From contig CALNXK010000380.1 in assembly GCA_942486035.1 (NCBI GenBank), positions 198,476-262,475 of the forward strand: a DNA stretch of 64,000 bases, written 5' to 3'. Origin of the DNA: Porites lobata. Taxonomy: Eukaryota; Cnidaria; Anthozoa; Scleractinia; Poritidae. This document shows positions 12,769 through 27,700 of this stretch, piece by piece (position 1 is the first letter of the stretch; every line of letters begins with the position of its first letter). The translations under genes and the position numbers were made by a program. Below the pieces are notes generated by a model, which saw nothing but the letters and a program-made list of their open reading frames with translations, did no database searches and had not been told where the DNA came from.

Positions 12769-15700
12769 CTGTGCGATTTGATAAATCTTGAAAACAAGTA
12801 ACAGCATCTACTTCTAACAGTACAGTTTGGATTTCTCAGTCCTCTTTCGTCAAGAAAAGCAATCTGAAAAATATAGACAAAATAATTAAGTAATGTTTAT
12901 TGTTACAGTCAAACTTCACCAAGTATGGAAACCTCCTTATTATTAACAGTTTTTATAAAGATAGCTTACTTCATACATTTTAATCCTACCTCTACATAAC
13001 TTGCAACAATAATAATATCATAATTTTTGTAACAAGAGAAAAAATCTTACCAGCACTGTGGGAATATGCTGGGACTGACTTAAAAAGAATCTATCATATC
13101 TGACAACAGTTTCAAAGAACTGAAAGAGCACAAAAAAAAAACAAACCATCAGAATCTGCAACACAATAAATAAATAGCTTAGTGAGATGTTCCAAAAAAA
13201 TAGTTGCTGAAATTAAAATTACCATCTGAGCAACAGCAGAATGTCTGTAATAGGAAACAGCACTTGTAACAAGCTGTTGAAATAGAACACAAATAATGCA
13301 TTTTTGGGGCATTCATTTAACTTTAAAAACGCAGTGTTGGATCCAAACCTCAAGGTAATAGGGGAGGGGGGGGGGGGACTGATTTGGGCGAGAAAAGGGT
13401 GCCCCCTCCTCTAGATCTGCTGGTAAATATGAAGTTTTAGCTCATATAAGAAAATGATACAAACAAAGGAGTTACAGGTCAAAATTAAATTTCAGGTTAA
13501 AATTTTTAAACCTATGTTGATTCTCTGTTACTTTAATCTCATAGCCCTTATTACTCAGTCATGAACTGGGGTTAAGAGACAAGGGAAATAGAAAATCAGC
13601 CTACAGTAGATTAAAAAATTCTAACCTGAATATAATTTGATCTGTAACAAATACACCGTCGAAGTATGTGAAAGTTAAAACAGAAACTGTCAATAAAAAA
13701 TTCGCAACAAATTAAAGCTCACCAACCTCATCATTTGTTGAAGATCAGCAAACTTGGAGGCATCTGAATACAATTGTTGGGTCTGTTAATTGAAAATTTG
13801 AAAAAGGTTATCACAGACACTCTAGTGAATTGGTGTGAATTAAGGGAGCTGAAGGAATGATTACAGTGACAGCAATGAGAACAGCAAAAAAGCAATAGGT
13901 TTAGATTAGCAAAACAACAACTTTGCATATGCATCATGCTTTTTTGTACATTTCTCTGCTGTCGTTGCATGCACAACTAAAATCTGAAAGTGCACAAATT
14001 CATGTATCGTCGTTGAGGGAACACAAGACAACAACTTTCTTTTTCTTTTCCTGAACTTTGATACAGTCCTTTAGAATTCAATTGATGACTTAAACGAGAT
14101 GGAATAAGTGCGATCAAGTTTGAGGCAGTGCAACTTCACTTTTTAAGTGACGTTTTTGCAGCCGTTGCCATTGTTGTTGCTTAAGCTCCCTAATCTTCAA
14201 TGAGTTGTGGGAATGAGTATATAGCTAGGGAAAACACCTAGCAATTGGGACCCATAATAGTCTCACTCATGTCCAATGAGTTGTGGGAATGAGTATATAG
14301 CTAGGGAAAACACCTAGCAATTGGGACCCATAATAGTCTCACTCATGTCCAATGAGTTGTGGGAATGAGTATATAGCTAGGGAAAACACCTAGCAATTGG
14401 AACCCATAATAATCTCACTCATGTCCAATGAGTTGTGGGAATGAGTATATAGCTAGGGAAAACACCTAGCAATTGGGACCCATAATAGTCTCACTCATGT
14501 CCAATGAGTTGTGGGAATGAGTATATAGCTAGAGAAAACACCTAGCAATTGGGACCCATAACAGTCTCACTCATGTCCATTGAGTTGTGGGAATGAGTAT
14601 ATAGCTAGAGAAAACACCTAGCAATTGGGACCCATAACAGTCTCACTCATGTCCATTGAGTTGTGGGAATGAGTATATAGCTAGGGAAAACACCTAGCAA
14701 TTGGGACCCATAACAGTCTCACTCATGTCCATTGAGTTGTGGGAATGAGTATATAGCTAGAGAAAACACCTAGCAATTGGGACCCATAACAGTCTCACTC
14801 ATGTCCATTGAGTTGTGGGAATGAGTATATAGCTAGGGAAAACACCTAGCAATTGGGACCCATAACAGTCTCACTCATGTCCATTGAGTTGTGGAAATGA
14901 GTATATAGCTAGAGAAAACACCTAGCAATTGGGACCCATAATAGTCTCACTCATGTCCAATGAGTTGTGGGAATGAGTATATACCGGTAGCTAGAGAAAA
15001 CACCTAGCGATTGGGACCCATAATAGTCTCACTCATGTCCAATGAGTTGTGGGAATGAGTATATAGCTAGGGAAAACACCTAGCAATTGGGACCCATAAC
15101 AGTCTCACTCATGTCCATCCCCATATTAGGCAGTTATGTGCAGACCCGTCAGGCCCCTGATAAAGGAAAATCTGGAGACTCATGAAAAAAATCTATTTTT
15201 TCCCGGTTAGGATTAAACAAACCCTTCTTCCATTGGAAGAGTTAACGGTTAATTTATGTATAACCCAGTGTTAGTTGGGTCCCCACTGTAGCAAATTTGA
15301 TGTCACTTTTTCTTTGATCGACTTTAAGAGGCCAGAGAATAGGTCATCACTAGGACAAAACTTCTGGCAGAGTCATTTTTTCCAGTAAGCCACCTTCATG
15401 GCTAAATTATGTTACAAAGCCCCATCAAGGCTCCAACAGGCACTAGCATTCCACACAAAATTTCCTTTTTTATTCAACAAGGTAACATTTCATATCAGAA
15501 TGATATTTCTCAAAAAACTGTGAGATTAAGAGACCTTGTTGTGAGGCCGTGAGAAAAGTTAAAAAATTGTGCGACTCACAGCAGAATCATGAGATCGAGA
15601 GTTTGCAGGTCTGTATGTGCCCACAAAAAAGCAATTGGCTTGTCTTCCATCCAGGCCAGGGAAGAATACACCTAAATGTTAATGCTGGTGCTAAGCTCAC

Positions 15701-18700
15701 CTTGAAGTTTTAAGCTAAAAATGGGGTTTTCATATTTTATAAACAGTTCTGTAAGAAGGAGAAAGGTGTGACATTACAGGAGAATATCTTGAAAAAGGCT
15801 CCATGAATAAATTAAAATTAATAGTCAAAGGCTATTGAACCTTACTATACCGAATTTGTCTAATCTCCAATGCCTAATGAATACACTATTTACTTTAAAA
15901 AAACCTTGCCGACATATTGCTTCACCCAGCATGTAAAGAGCTCGCACTGCTATCTCAACATCCATGAGTTTTGCTTCATCTAATTTCCTGCACAGACCAA
16001 GTTAAGAATAAATTTATATGTTTCTGGCAAAAAATGGGAGGAATTAGCTTCCTGCAACATTTATCTCAACATCATTTTTTTTTAGAGAGTAAAAGAATTA
16101 AAACTGCCTAATTCTCAACAAAATTCTAGTTGTTTGAGTATACTGAGAAAATCCTAAGCTGTGGTTATTTTAAGATTTAAAGTAAGATGATAAAAAGCTT
16201 TACACCAAGTTTGTAGACATTAAAGTGCAATATTACTTGTAACACAATATCTTCTCCTGTTTTATACTCTGCTAATCAGCCCCCCAAATAAACAAATTGG
16301 GGGTGTGCAATTAGCTCAAATTTCAATGTTGTACAACAATATTACTACAGTATGTGGCTATTGAGTTTAATGTCATTGCAAAGTGTTAATTAACTGACAT
16401 GCCAAAGAATGAGTTTGAGGAAGCAGGACTCAGATCATCTAAGACTCAGGCCTGCACTCACCCAAATGTTGAATTCAAACTGTTATGAACTGAGACTAAC
16501 ACCAGGTCAGGATCCTACAAGAATAAGAACAAAGAGATTACATATAATCATTTCTTTTATTAAATGCTTTAGGGATTAAAAGTCAAATGGAGAGACACAA
16601 ATCTAATCATTACGAGTTGAGCAATGTTGTCAAAAAGAATTTTCATTTCTTTTCTGTATTCCATGAACATGACTTCGTCTTCACCCTGAAAAGATCAAAA
16701 AACGGAAAGATCACAAAAGTGAACAGCTTAATACATGTAGTATACAAGGATTTTACATACCGGTATAATTATCCATCCATCTTGACTAGGTATAGAAATA
16801 CTGCCAGGATGTGGAAATAACTAGGAAATTATATATTATTACCTCCCGTTCAAAATTGTACGACTCATCATATTTCATCTTCTTGATAACAACATGCAGC
16901 ATTCCCTACAGAAATGAGGATAACAGAGATAAAAACAACATTATTGCTTACCTTGCAAGACAAAAATAAGTGTATTTATGACAAAATTTACTTAGTAAAA
17001 TTTTGGGGTCTAAAGAATTATTTGTGAGGCAGATGTGTCTACAGCCACTACTTACCCTTAAGTTTGCCTTTTGCTGTTCACTTGGATTTGTAATCTGCGT
17101 GGAACAAATAGTTAACAAATATTCAATGATCAGTGACAGTGTTTAGAGTAGAGGGAGCTATCTAACCCTTTCAAAGGCTCAAAATCTAAGTCTTCCTCAC
17201 AGCTGATTTTGACCATCACACAATGCTAAGGAGCAATGCATGACAAGACAAAACCGGAAAAACAATCAAGACTCAAACAAGGCGAGTTTTGAAACAGGAA
17301 AACTGAGTTTTGAGTTTTGAGAAACCAGCATTTTCCACCACTCGAAAATAGCCCTTGTAGAATCAGACACTATGTAGAATCTATGCAAATGCTATGTCAC
17401 AAAGCTATGTAAAACCTATGTTAATCAGTCATACATTGCTTTAACCAGATCCTATGTTGTTTCTATGCCAGGACTATGTTTTTTGTATCGAAAATGCTAT
17501 GTTTTCGCTAGTCAAACGGAACCTACTTAAAAGCTATGCAGTTTTTAAAGGTAGGAATAAAGGAAGAAATGACATAGTTTCCACATAGCCTATACATACA
17601 GTTTACTTAGCTTGTGGAAAGAGATTTTAGACGTCATAGTCAACCTCATAGAAAAATCATAGAAAATAAATAGCCTTCACATAGGACTGAAATAGAGTTT
17701 ACATAGTAAAATGTAACAGGGAACAGTTGATTAAATAGCTTTTGAATAGGGTTTGCTTAGAATTTAGATAGCCTAGAAATAGTAAAAACATATGAAAAAC
17801 ATAGCCTTTTTAAAGGTGACATATACTTTGCATAGCATTAAAATAGGGAAAACACAGAACAAATAGTCTTTGCATAGGTTTGAAATAGGATTTTAATAGT
17901 ATTTGAATAGGTAAAACATATCACATACACAGGCTTTAACTAGAGTTCAAACAGAAATTACATAGAATTGACATAGTCTCTTATGTATGTAGGTTTCGAT
18001 CTGTTTAAGCAAATGTAGTGTTTAAAATACGTTCGTAAAAATCACCAAAATAGTAAAAATAGTATAAACATATGAATTAGAATACCTTTTACATTGGTAA
18101 GAAATAGGTTTTGAAACGAAAAATTGAAAACTATGACAATATAATATCACGAAGACTAATAGTAACACAAATGCAGTATTTTCATGGAGGTTTCAGAATC
18201 GAAACCCCAAGTTAAAGTTTGCTTAATTTGCTTATCGTGTAGACTTTTTGCTGATGTCGTGCCCTTCAGTGCCATACAGTTTCCTTTTGACTGCAACGAA
18301 TAAGTATCTGCAAACAGAAAAGTGGAGATTTTAAGGCAAATGAACATAAAAACAACCTGACGTTTTAGAATTGAAACGAAGGAGTATCAAAGGGCTTACG
18401 GTATTCCGCGAAACGAAACGAAACGAAACGAAACGAAACGAAACGAAATGAAACGAAATGAAACGAAACGAAACGAAACGAAACGAAATGATTAAGAAGA
18501 TATTACACAAGCAAAAGGGAACGATGGCACTAAGAATTATTCCCGGCCTCTCTTCGAAAACTGTCCTCGCTAGATGGCGGCGGATTGGTTATCGACGAAA
18601 CAAGGCTCTTGTTAGATAAAGTAAATACTGCCTTATAGATGCGACAAGAAATTTGCCCTCTCTTGAAAACTGTTCTCGCTAGATCCCTTGTTTCGCAAAA

Positions 18701-21700
18701 TACCAATGGCGGCCGATTGGTGTCGACGAAACAAGGCTCGCAAATTATTTGTTCTCGAAAACTGTCTTGTTAGATAAAGCAAATACTGCCTTACGAACAC
18801 TATTAAACAACAAAACAATCACTTTTAATTGCATGATGTTGGTTGATCATGTCCTATTTTGTCGCGACAATTAGGGAACTTTGTTGATTAATATAAACAC
18901 CAAGAAAATCAGCAACATTAACACATTGATCGCGAAATAGATAGTAAATTGTGATCTTTACAAGAAGACTACATCTCCGTTAAATTTAAACAATGTTACT
19001 GTCAATGGTAATAAGCTTTTCTCATCCTGAAGGACAAAAAAATTCTCTAATTGACGTTTGCTGCAGTTTCGCTCTTCTCTGGGAACAATTCACTTTCCTT
19101 TGTGCTGATGATTTACACAATTAGTCGCTCGTAGAAATCAAAACCTTAACCACCTTTCGTTCAATCTATCTTGTGTTTACAGGGTGAGCGAGAAAGCAAC
19201 AAAACAGAAACGAATAGATGTAGACATCATCATTATCCACGGCGGGGCCAAACCACCCCTAAAATGTATCATTAAGGCTAATTTTGCTTTTTTGCACATT
19301 TCCTCACCAAACTTCGCACATTCGCTTGGGTTGTTGTCCAAATCATTTATAAGGTAAAAAAATGTCAAAATGTCAAATTCTGACGTCATAATTTATGACG
19401 CCACAAAACACGTGGTACAAAGTTTCTAATTTCATACCACCAAAGATATCATTTAAAAGAGCTTGACTAGAGGACTAATATACCGAAAACCGTAACTCGC
19501 TATGACAAATATTTCTCGAGTTATAACAATTTGAAGACCCCCCCCGGGACCATACATTTCCTATAAAATCAACTCCTATGATATTTTTTTTTTTCAGTAT
19601 TTTTCAAGTAAAGCTAAGAATTTGGTAAAGTAAAGTGATAAGTGTTTAAAAAAATCGTATGATTTTAGATTTTTGATTTTCTCCTCCAAAACTATAATTT
19701 AAGGCAGTATTTACTTTATCTAACAAGATAATTTTCGAAGGCAGAGCGCTTATAAAAATAGTTTGCGAGCCTTGTTTCGTCGATTACCAATCGGCCGCCA
19801 TTGGTATTTTGCGAAACAAGGGATCTAGCGAGAACAGTTTTCGAAGAGAGGGCAAATTTCTTGTCGCATCTATAAGGCAGTATTTACTTTATCTAACAAG
19901 ATAATTTTCGAAGGCAGAACGCTTATAAAAATAGTTTGCGAGCCTTGTTTCGTCGATTACCAATCGGCCGCCATTGGTATTTTGCGAAACAAGGGATCTA
20001 GCAGGAACAGTTTTCGAAGAGAGGGCAAATTTCTTGTCGCATCTATAAGGCAGTATTTACTTTATCTAACAAGATAATTTTCGAAGGCAGAACGCTTATA
20101 AAAATAGTTTGCGAGCCTTGTTTCGTCGATTACCAATCGGCCGCCATTGGTATTTTGCGAAACAAGGGATCTAGCGAGCGAGAGGGCAAATTTCTTGTCG
20201 CATCTATAAGGCAGTATTCACTTTATCTAACAAGATAATTTGCCGCCATCTAGCGAGGACAGTTTTCGAAGAGAGGCCGGGAATAATTCTTAGTGCCATC
20301 GTTCCCTTTTGCTTGTGTAATATCTTCTTAATTTTCATTTCGTTTCGTTTCGCTTCGTTTCGTTTCATTTCGTTTCGTTTCGTTTCGTTTCGTTTCGCGG
20401 AATACCGTAAGCCGTATCAAAGCGTGATCGAAGGTGACCGATGCTTGTTCAGATACGCGAAAAGGGGAGACAATACAGGCAAATCGAAACTTAATTGAGA
20501 AAGACATCACTTACCAACGTTAGGAATACTTTTTGTTGAACCTGGCAGGAAAAAGACTGGAAATTGAAGTAAAAAGAAGCGTCTTCTTGTAAAAACGCAC
20601 GCTTACAGCTCGTCTTCTTTGACTTGAAAGCGCCCGCGTGGAAACAGACAATTTTCACACCTTTTCATTGGTTGAAAAGGCCCACGTGACGATAAAACGC
20701 AACATACGCATGTGTTGAACTCACGGGCTTCCCTGGGAACTAGTGGAAACAAAATGGCTGACAAACACCCACCGAGGACTTTTCCGAGGACTGCAGCTAG
20801 CGTTTCGCAGTTTTGACCATGCAGTTATATTCAGGAGACGTCCACAATCAAGACGAAAGATCGAACCCAATGTAAAAGAAGAAAATGATGCATGGAAGTA
20901 TCATTTCAAGTGAAGAAACTCTAGGGAAAAGCTAGAAAGGAAAGTTAAGACAGGGATGATGGATGTAGCGATTCAATGCTTAACAAAAATCTTCTCACTA
21001 AGAAACTATCTGCAAGCACAAAAAAAATTATAGTACATGATTTTTCAGTGTTTTAGTTTAAAACACTGCTTTTTACTTTGGAAGTATGCTTAGCCTTCTG
21101 TAAGCGCTACCATCAACATGCCGAGTCATTTAAAAGCTATGTTGGAATATCACATAGGAAACGCATAGACTACATATATTTTTCATATGAGTGACATAGG
21201 AAAAAATATGTTTACGTAAAAGCTATGTAGCCTTTATCTCATGATAAAGCTAAATGAAAATGTCACATAGTGAATACATAGGCTGCAAATATGTTTCATC
21301 ACGTAGCATAGAATATACATAGCACTATGTAAAAGCTAAGAAACTTGTTGGAAATAAAAGTGAAGATCGAGATGCTATGTAAAAGCTATTTTACTTTGAG
21401 GCATAGTGAATACATAGGATGCTAATCGGAAGGAAAAGCAGAACTTTCTATTGCATAGTAAATACATAGCTATGTCAAGACTATGAAGAGATTTTGAATA
21501 GTATTTGCATAGGTATTCAAAAGCTATGTGCTTTTCAAATAGCCTAAACATAGTTTCAACATAGATTTTGCATACTTTGGACTATGTTGTTTGGTGTGTT
21601 ACATAGTTAATACATAGGCAGTAGTGAACATAACATAGCTGAAACATAGTCCAACATAGTAAACAAATAGCATGAGCATAGGTTTTGCATATGTCTGGTT

Positions 21701-24700
21701 CTACAAGGGTAGCACAATGAGCAGGGAATTTTGTTGTTTGTTCACTAGAAGTTAGCCTGAGAATCAAGTTTTAGGCGCCCGTTCAGGCTTCCTGTTTGAA
21801 ATTTTGGTCACCTGAGGGTAAATCGTAGGCACCTCTGGCCACCAGGCACCCGTTACCACCGCGGTCAAACGTCTCAATCGTTATTTTTGTTTTTTATTGC
21901 AGGGATTTCATTTACTAGTTAGAGAAAAATGGGCAAAGATGTATAAATCAGTTAGTCAACATAACTATCTTTCCATTTTTCTCAAAATTTTGAGCTTTTT
22001 TCGCTGAAAACGCTTCGCGCTAAAAGAGTATCATGTTTGAAAATGGCGCCGATAATAACGTCAGCGTCGGTTTTCAATCACTTAGAACTTTTTTAGTAAA
22101 CTTTTAAAAAGTTTAGTAAACTAACAGGATGTTGGTAATACCTTAAACTTTCGATAGTGAAAGTAGCAACCTTAACTTTGAAGTATTTCGCTTAACTTTT
22201 GCAAATTTCACTCGTTTGACCGCTGTGAAGCACCCGTTAGGCAACAGCCTTTTTCCCATATGTTTGATTTTCAATCTCAGCATTTACAGATAAGGGTTGC
22301 GAGGCAATAAATATTACCCACTGATTACTGTACCTGTTTCAAGACAGCTAAGTAAGAATACCCAAATCCACAAACATTTTGTGAAACATCATCATCTTCA
22401 TGGTCTAAAAATCTAAAGGCAAAAAAAAAAAAAGGTAAAAAAACCTGTTAATCTTCATTGCTATATATTATCTTGTTATACAGTTATTTCTCAATACCCA
22501 ACTGGTTTCCTCCAGCCAGTTGGGATTCTTTACCTTTTTATATTTATTTCAATAACTATTTGCTTCTTTTCTTGTTATATTGTGGACCACGATAAAAACT
22601 CCTGGGTGACCAGTTATTGTGTTACTGCCATAAAGACAATTTTAATTAAGTAATTAACTTTACCTAAAAAGATACTGTAGTTTTTCTTCAGCCGATTGTA
22701 GGCACTTGGCTGCACCTTCTGTCTCTCCAGCTTTCTGCAGCCTAAAAATGTCAAGATAATCTGATTATTATAAATCAAATGTGTGCAGTCAGTTTAACCC
22801 ATAGACTCTCAAGTGATCAACATCAATTTTCTCCTAACTATTTTAATACATTATCAAGGGAAGAGTTTATGGAATTACCAAAATGATCACTATTAAAGGG
22901 GACAATGCTGAGATCAATTGTTATTAATTTTAACAGGTTGTGAGGAAACGTATAGAAATCAGGCTCAAAAATTTATATGTGGACATTTGGGCTTAAGGGG
23001 TTTATAATATTATTGTTTCCCTCTCCAAACGGCTGTGAAGTGTCACTATTAGGGTTAGTAAAGGAAAGGCCATTGTCATTTCCTTGCCAAAAGAGTCATG
23101 CTGATGCTAGGACTATGCATGAAGGCCATCATTTAACTTGAGGAACAAAAGGCAGTGAGTACTAGTGTAGGTACAGATTGAGGGCAGGCAGAGGGTGCAA
23201 GGACATAAAGGAAAGAGCAAGTGGATAAAGGATGGATTAGCCGACAGAAAAGCCAGGAAATACTTCAATCATGGACAAAAGTCTTGGGATACTTTTTGCA
23301 TTTCTGGGGCGTTTTTCAATTCACACAGGCCCAAACCTCCCCTCACCCCACAAACAATGTTGGACATGCCTATGCATAATTTTTTCCAAGTTTCAACTTT
23401 GTATAAGGTTGGGGGGAGGAAGAACTGAAAGAAAATTTTGAAAAGGATGACTTTTTTAACGAGGGAACCAAGAAATGACAGAACTTTATTAAAGTCTCGT
23501 GTCTGATAGCTCAGGCACAGTGCCTTTCTAATTGGGGACACTGAAAAATTGTACCACGTGACCAAGTTGTCCCGGCCCCTAACTATGTTGTGCTGTACTG
23601 TTTACTACTTCTACCACAAACTTAGTAGCTTCACATTAGTTATGTCTTGTTTTTTGCTGCACGTTTTCAATTTTGAGAAAATTAATTATCAACTTGCGTC
23701 TGACATTTTCCGTTTCCTGACAATGCCACTCTCAGTCGCTGAAGTATTGTCTTGCTAGAATTAACACAGTTTGAAACTTTGCTTGCAAATCAATAATCTC
23801 TTACTTAGAGTAGCTGTTTAGAAGCTGCGATCCTGAAGCAGTCATTAGTTTTGCCAACTTGGCCATGAAGTCAGCATCTTCATCCTAAAAGTGATGATTC
23901 AAATGACAAATAATTAAATTAAGCCATTCACCCCTGGGAATATGGAGGAAACCATGTATTGAATTCACACTCTTCAACACACATGTTACGCTTAGACATG
24001 AATTCATGTAACTCTTGTGGTTCAAGGATACTGCTTTTCTCCAGAACACTCTGAAGAGATTCCACCAGTTCTTTCTTTGCCAGTGGCTCCATTCCCTTCA
24101 TGATAATCTCATGTATGCAATCACAAGCACTCTCGCGAAGAACTTCAACTGACATGTACCGGAGAAAGGTACTACAAAGACACATTATCAATTTGTAAGC
24201 AGGACACAAAATCAAAGGTTGTGCTAATAGTAAAATCCTCTTTTTATAGTTTTCAGCAATGAGAAATGATGCTTTTCCACATTATTAGCTGCCAGTTAAC
24301 TTAACCACTGAAAGGCTACTTGCAAAAACTGACTTTATGAGAATTGAAAGGACACAATAACACAGAGCAAAGGAAACATTTTTATCATCAGTCAGCATGA
24401 AACACAGACTGATGACTATTGTTTTCACAAAACAAATGACAATGTGACAACAAAAGTAACATTACAAAAAATGAAATAATCAGCATGTCACGAGCGTGGG
24501 ACAAAGAAAAAATCTGAGTCCCCAACAGGATTCAAACCTATGACCTCCCAAACACTGGGCGGGCACTCTATCCACTTGACCTACGCAGAACTCATGGAGA
24601 GGGAGGTCATAAATTATACTACAGAGTGTACATTCAAATTTTACCATCTTTCATTCTTTCACCAAAAGTCCCATTGTTTTCTAACCCTAAAAATATTATT

Positions 24701-27700
24701 CCGCGTAGTCCACAGTCAGTCCGCAGTCTGCATTAACTTTACTCTGCCCCTTTTAAAATGAACATTACCTGATAAACCTGTCGTTTGCAATTAGGCCAAT
24801 ATCGATCCATTCAATATATGCTCCAATAATGTCCAGGCAAAGGCATGTTATTGATGACACACTATTTTCATATGTTTTCTGCATACAAAACATAATAAAA
24901 AAACAGTCAGCAAAACCTCAACCTCATTGTTGTACCAAAATACAAGATTCCCACCTACCAGAATCTGAAACCTAGAGTCAACGAGCTCTGTGACGCAGGT
25001 ATCCCTGATGTGATCTTTAATTTTCATGTTCCTCTCTGCTTCCTGTTCATGGAAGAAAAATTTCATTCAGCTTCTGAACTGATTGATCAGTAAATGTGAC
25101 CCTATTTGGGAAAAGGGGGATTAAGGTGAATTTAGAAAACAACGTTCTAACGCGTTTAATCGGCTTCGTCGAAAAGCGTGGAAACGCATTTTGTATGCGT
25201 TTAAACAGATTTTTAATGCGTTTAAACAACCGGCTCTGTTGTACTTCAATATTGCATTTCGTATGCTGGAAAGTAAGCTAATTTAGTCGTATTTGAATGA
25301 ATAAATTACCAGTGTTCTATTATATGAAATGCGAAGACGGCAGCAACCAAACAATTAGCACACGCAGGAAAGAAGATGCGGTTTTCGAGTCTTCCTAAGA
25401 ATGGACCAAGCAGTCGAATTTGAGCATTCATTTTGAATACAATAGCCAACAATATTGGTCAAAGAAACGCACACTACCTAACGACGCTTCAAAATGTTTC
25501 TATCAGCATATCGGGCTTCACCAACAAAAAGGTCAATCCTTTTTCTCAAGCTTGCTTGTTTTAATCTTTTCATGCTCTTTAAATCTTCACATTCGACTCC
25601 TTCGTTTTTCCTCTTTGGAATTTTTGGCGACAAAAGCACGTCGCCAGAAGCGAAGCAGAATTGAAAAAATAATGCCGCAAGCCTTCAGTCATGTTTTATG
25701 TTATCGTTCGACTAACATGAATATTTTCGCATTCAGGGTCACTGGTCACAATGTCGTGACGCTCGCCCCGTAATAACAGAAAATATCAGCTTTTCGCCCG
25801 CTTTTATAACGAGAAAACTTTGACTGTACCTCTAACAAATGTGAGTAAGCTTGTGCGCAGGGAAGATCACTTATTGAATAAACCTCCAAATTCTATGTGT
25901 TCTGAATCAAGATTTCAATAAATTTCATTCCGTGACTAGCGAGTGTGGGAATGTTATCGCTAATTCCCTTGAGACATCCTAGGCTGTAATCTAATTGGTC
26001 GGCACCTTTGCATGAGAGATACCATTACATATCTAGACAAACATTTGCGACCGTTGAATGAATGGCGCAAACATTCATACATTGTAAGTTTTTTGCGTCT
26101 AGTTCTGTTTCGAGATGGAAGTTCTGTTGATGTTTTTGGATGGAACAGCTCAAAGGTATTTGTAAACAACGGCACTGTACAGTGAATTCTACGCTATAAA
26201 GTACCGACGAATCGAACCAGAGCAAGCAACTCGGATACAAGAATCTTAGCTGGGGTACGCATGCACTTACATGATTAAAACGTTCACGATAATGTACGTT
26301 CCTTAGTCCATTGTAAAATTTAACGACGACTAAAGTAAAATTGGGTTGACTTCTTTCATGAAAAAAGTGTAACAGATCGTGGATCATGGAAAAAACGTCA
26401 AGGTGAGCGGTGTCGGGCTTACGCTGTTGCAACGAATCAAAAATCATTTGGCGTGGGTCCGTGCAAACGTTATGTAGCACAATCGCTCTTATTCTCTTTA
26501 TTTTTAAAAAAGATAAACTTAATTGTCTGCATGTTAATGCATGTTCTTACATTTAGATGAGTTATTGCTGAATATTACAAAGCGAGACTTTTGCAGATTT
26601 GTTATGTCACGTGCTTTTGTAACGTGTACGCGTGGATTAAAAGTATCAGTTGTATTTTGACTTTCTAGTGGTTTTTACACCGTTACTAAGGCCTTGTCAA
26701 CTCCTCTACCGTGTCTCATGATTATTGTATTATTGAAGTCTGCAATTCATTTTTTTTTTGTACTGACGAGTGGTAGGCCATTACCGGTAACAACATTTTA
26801 TCTTTTCAAAGCCACTTTGCAGCCACTTTCCAGCCCAGATCGTGATTCGGGAATTTTCTGCACCGCTGCAACAGCGCTGTTTATCGCTCCATCATGTAAT
26901 ATTCATTCGTACATTCCTCACTTCAGTTGAAGTTTATGCTTATGATTTACTTACTGAGTCACCGAGTATTTAGTGTTTTGTTTTCTTCCTCGAAGAACTC
27001 CGCCATATTTGGTTGGACTTTCGATCCCGCATTTCTTCTCCGTTCCGAGTCCGTGAATTAAGTTTTCGATGGTTTGTCGAGCTCCATTGCTTCAAATAAA
27101 TCAGAGTAACCCCGGATGACAACCAATAATGAAGCAAATGTCCATGTAATTATGCGCTCATTTGAGGTAAATTAACAGCGTTTAAACGCGTCGTTTGTAT
27201 AAAGCTCTTTCGACATAAAAATCTTGCGCACGCGTTTTTTGTGTGTTTAAACGTTGTTTAAATACGTTTTAACGGTGTTTTAACACGTTTATGTTTAAAA
27301 CGCGAGAAAACACGTTTTTTTGTTATTCACCTTAATCCCCCTTTTCCTAAATAAGGTCACAAATGGTTTTACAAACTTGTACAATCACAACCAACTGAAA
27401 CTCCACAAAAGTTGACAGTTTTAAATCAAATCTTTGAGTCTTTGCACAAGTTTCAAGATGTGACAAGCAAGATTCTAGAAGCAGTGTTTTAACTCCAAAG
27501 GATTTTGATTTTCATCAGGAGCAATTTCACACATGTACAGCGTAGCCCTTTGCACAACATGTTTAGATTCATATTAGCACCTACAACTTCATGTGTGTGG
27601 CATGGTGGACTTTGTCACAACAAAAACAGCTTGAATGACAAACTTTAACAAGCTTTTATATTAGGCAAATAAAAAATTTAGGTACAGTCCAAACCCGCTT

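Larger units (their letters stand above)
17352..21709. mobile_element. Element A: CCCTTGTAG-ended transposon with CTATGT subterminal arrays
   Basis: The ends are CCCTTGTAGAATCAGACA (17352) and its inverse TGTCTGGTTCTACAAGGG (to 21709), flanked by TAG on both sides (17349-17351 and 21710-21712), a probable 3-bp target duplication. Directly inside both ends lie about 700 bp (17364-18130) and 600 bp (21110-21700) of loosely repeated CTATGT / ACATAG words spaced 10-20 bp apart. A second transposon (18393-20413) is nested in the middle. The remaining interior has only short frames (for example a minus-strand 63-codon one at 18156-18347), so no transposase is visible and it is probably non-autonomous. 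It sits inside one XPOT intron. The superfamily is not recognised. Confidence 0.8.

Noticed and set aside
14197..15117. CRISPR array
   Set aside because: The 76-bp units are contiguous with no unique spacers. The same applies to the 148-bp satellite at 51130-53360.
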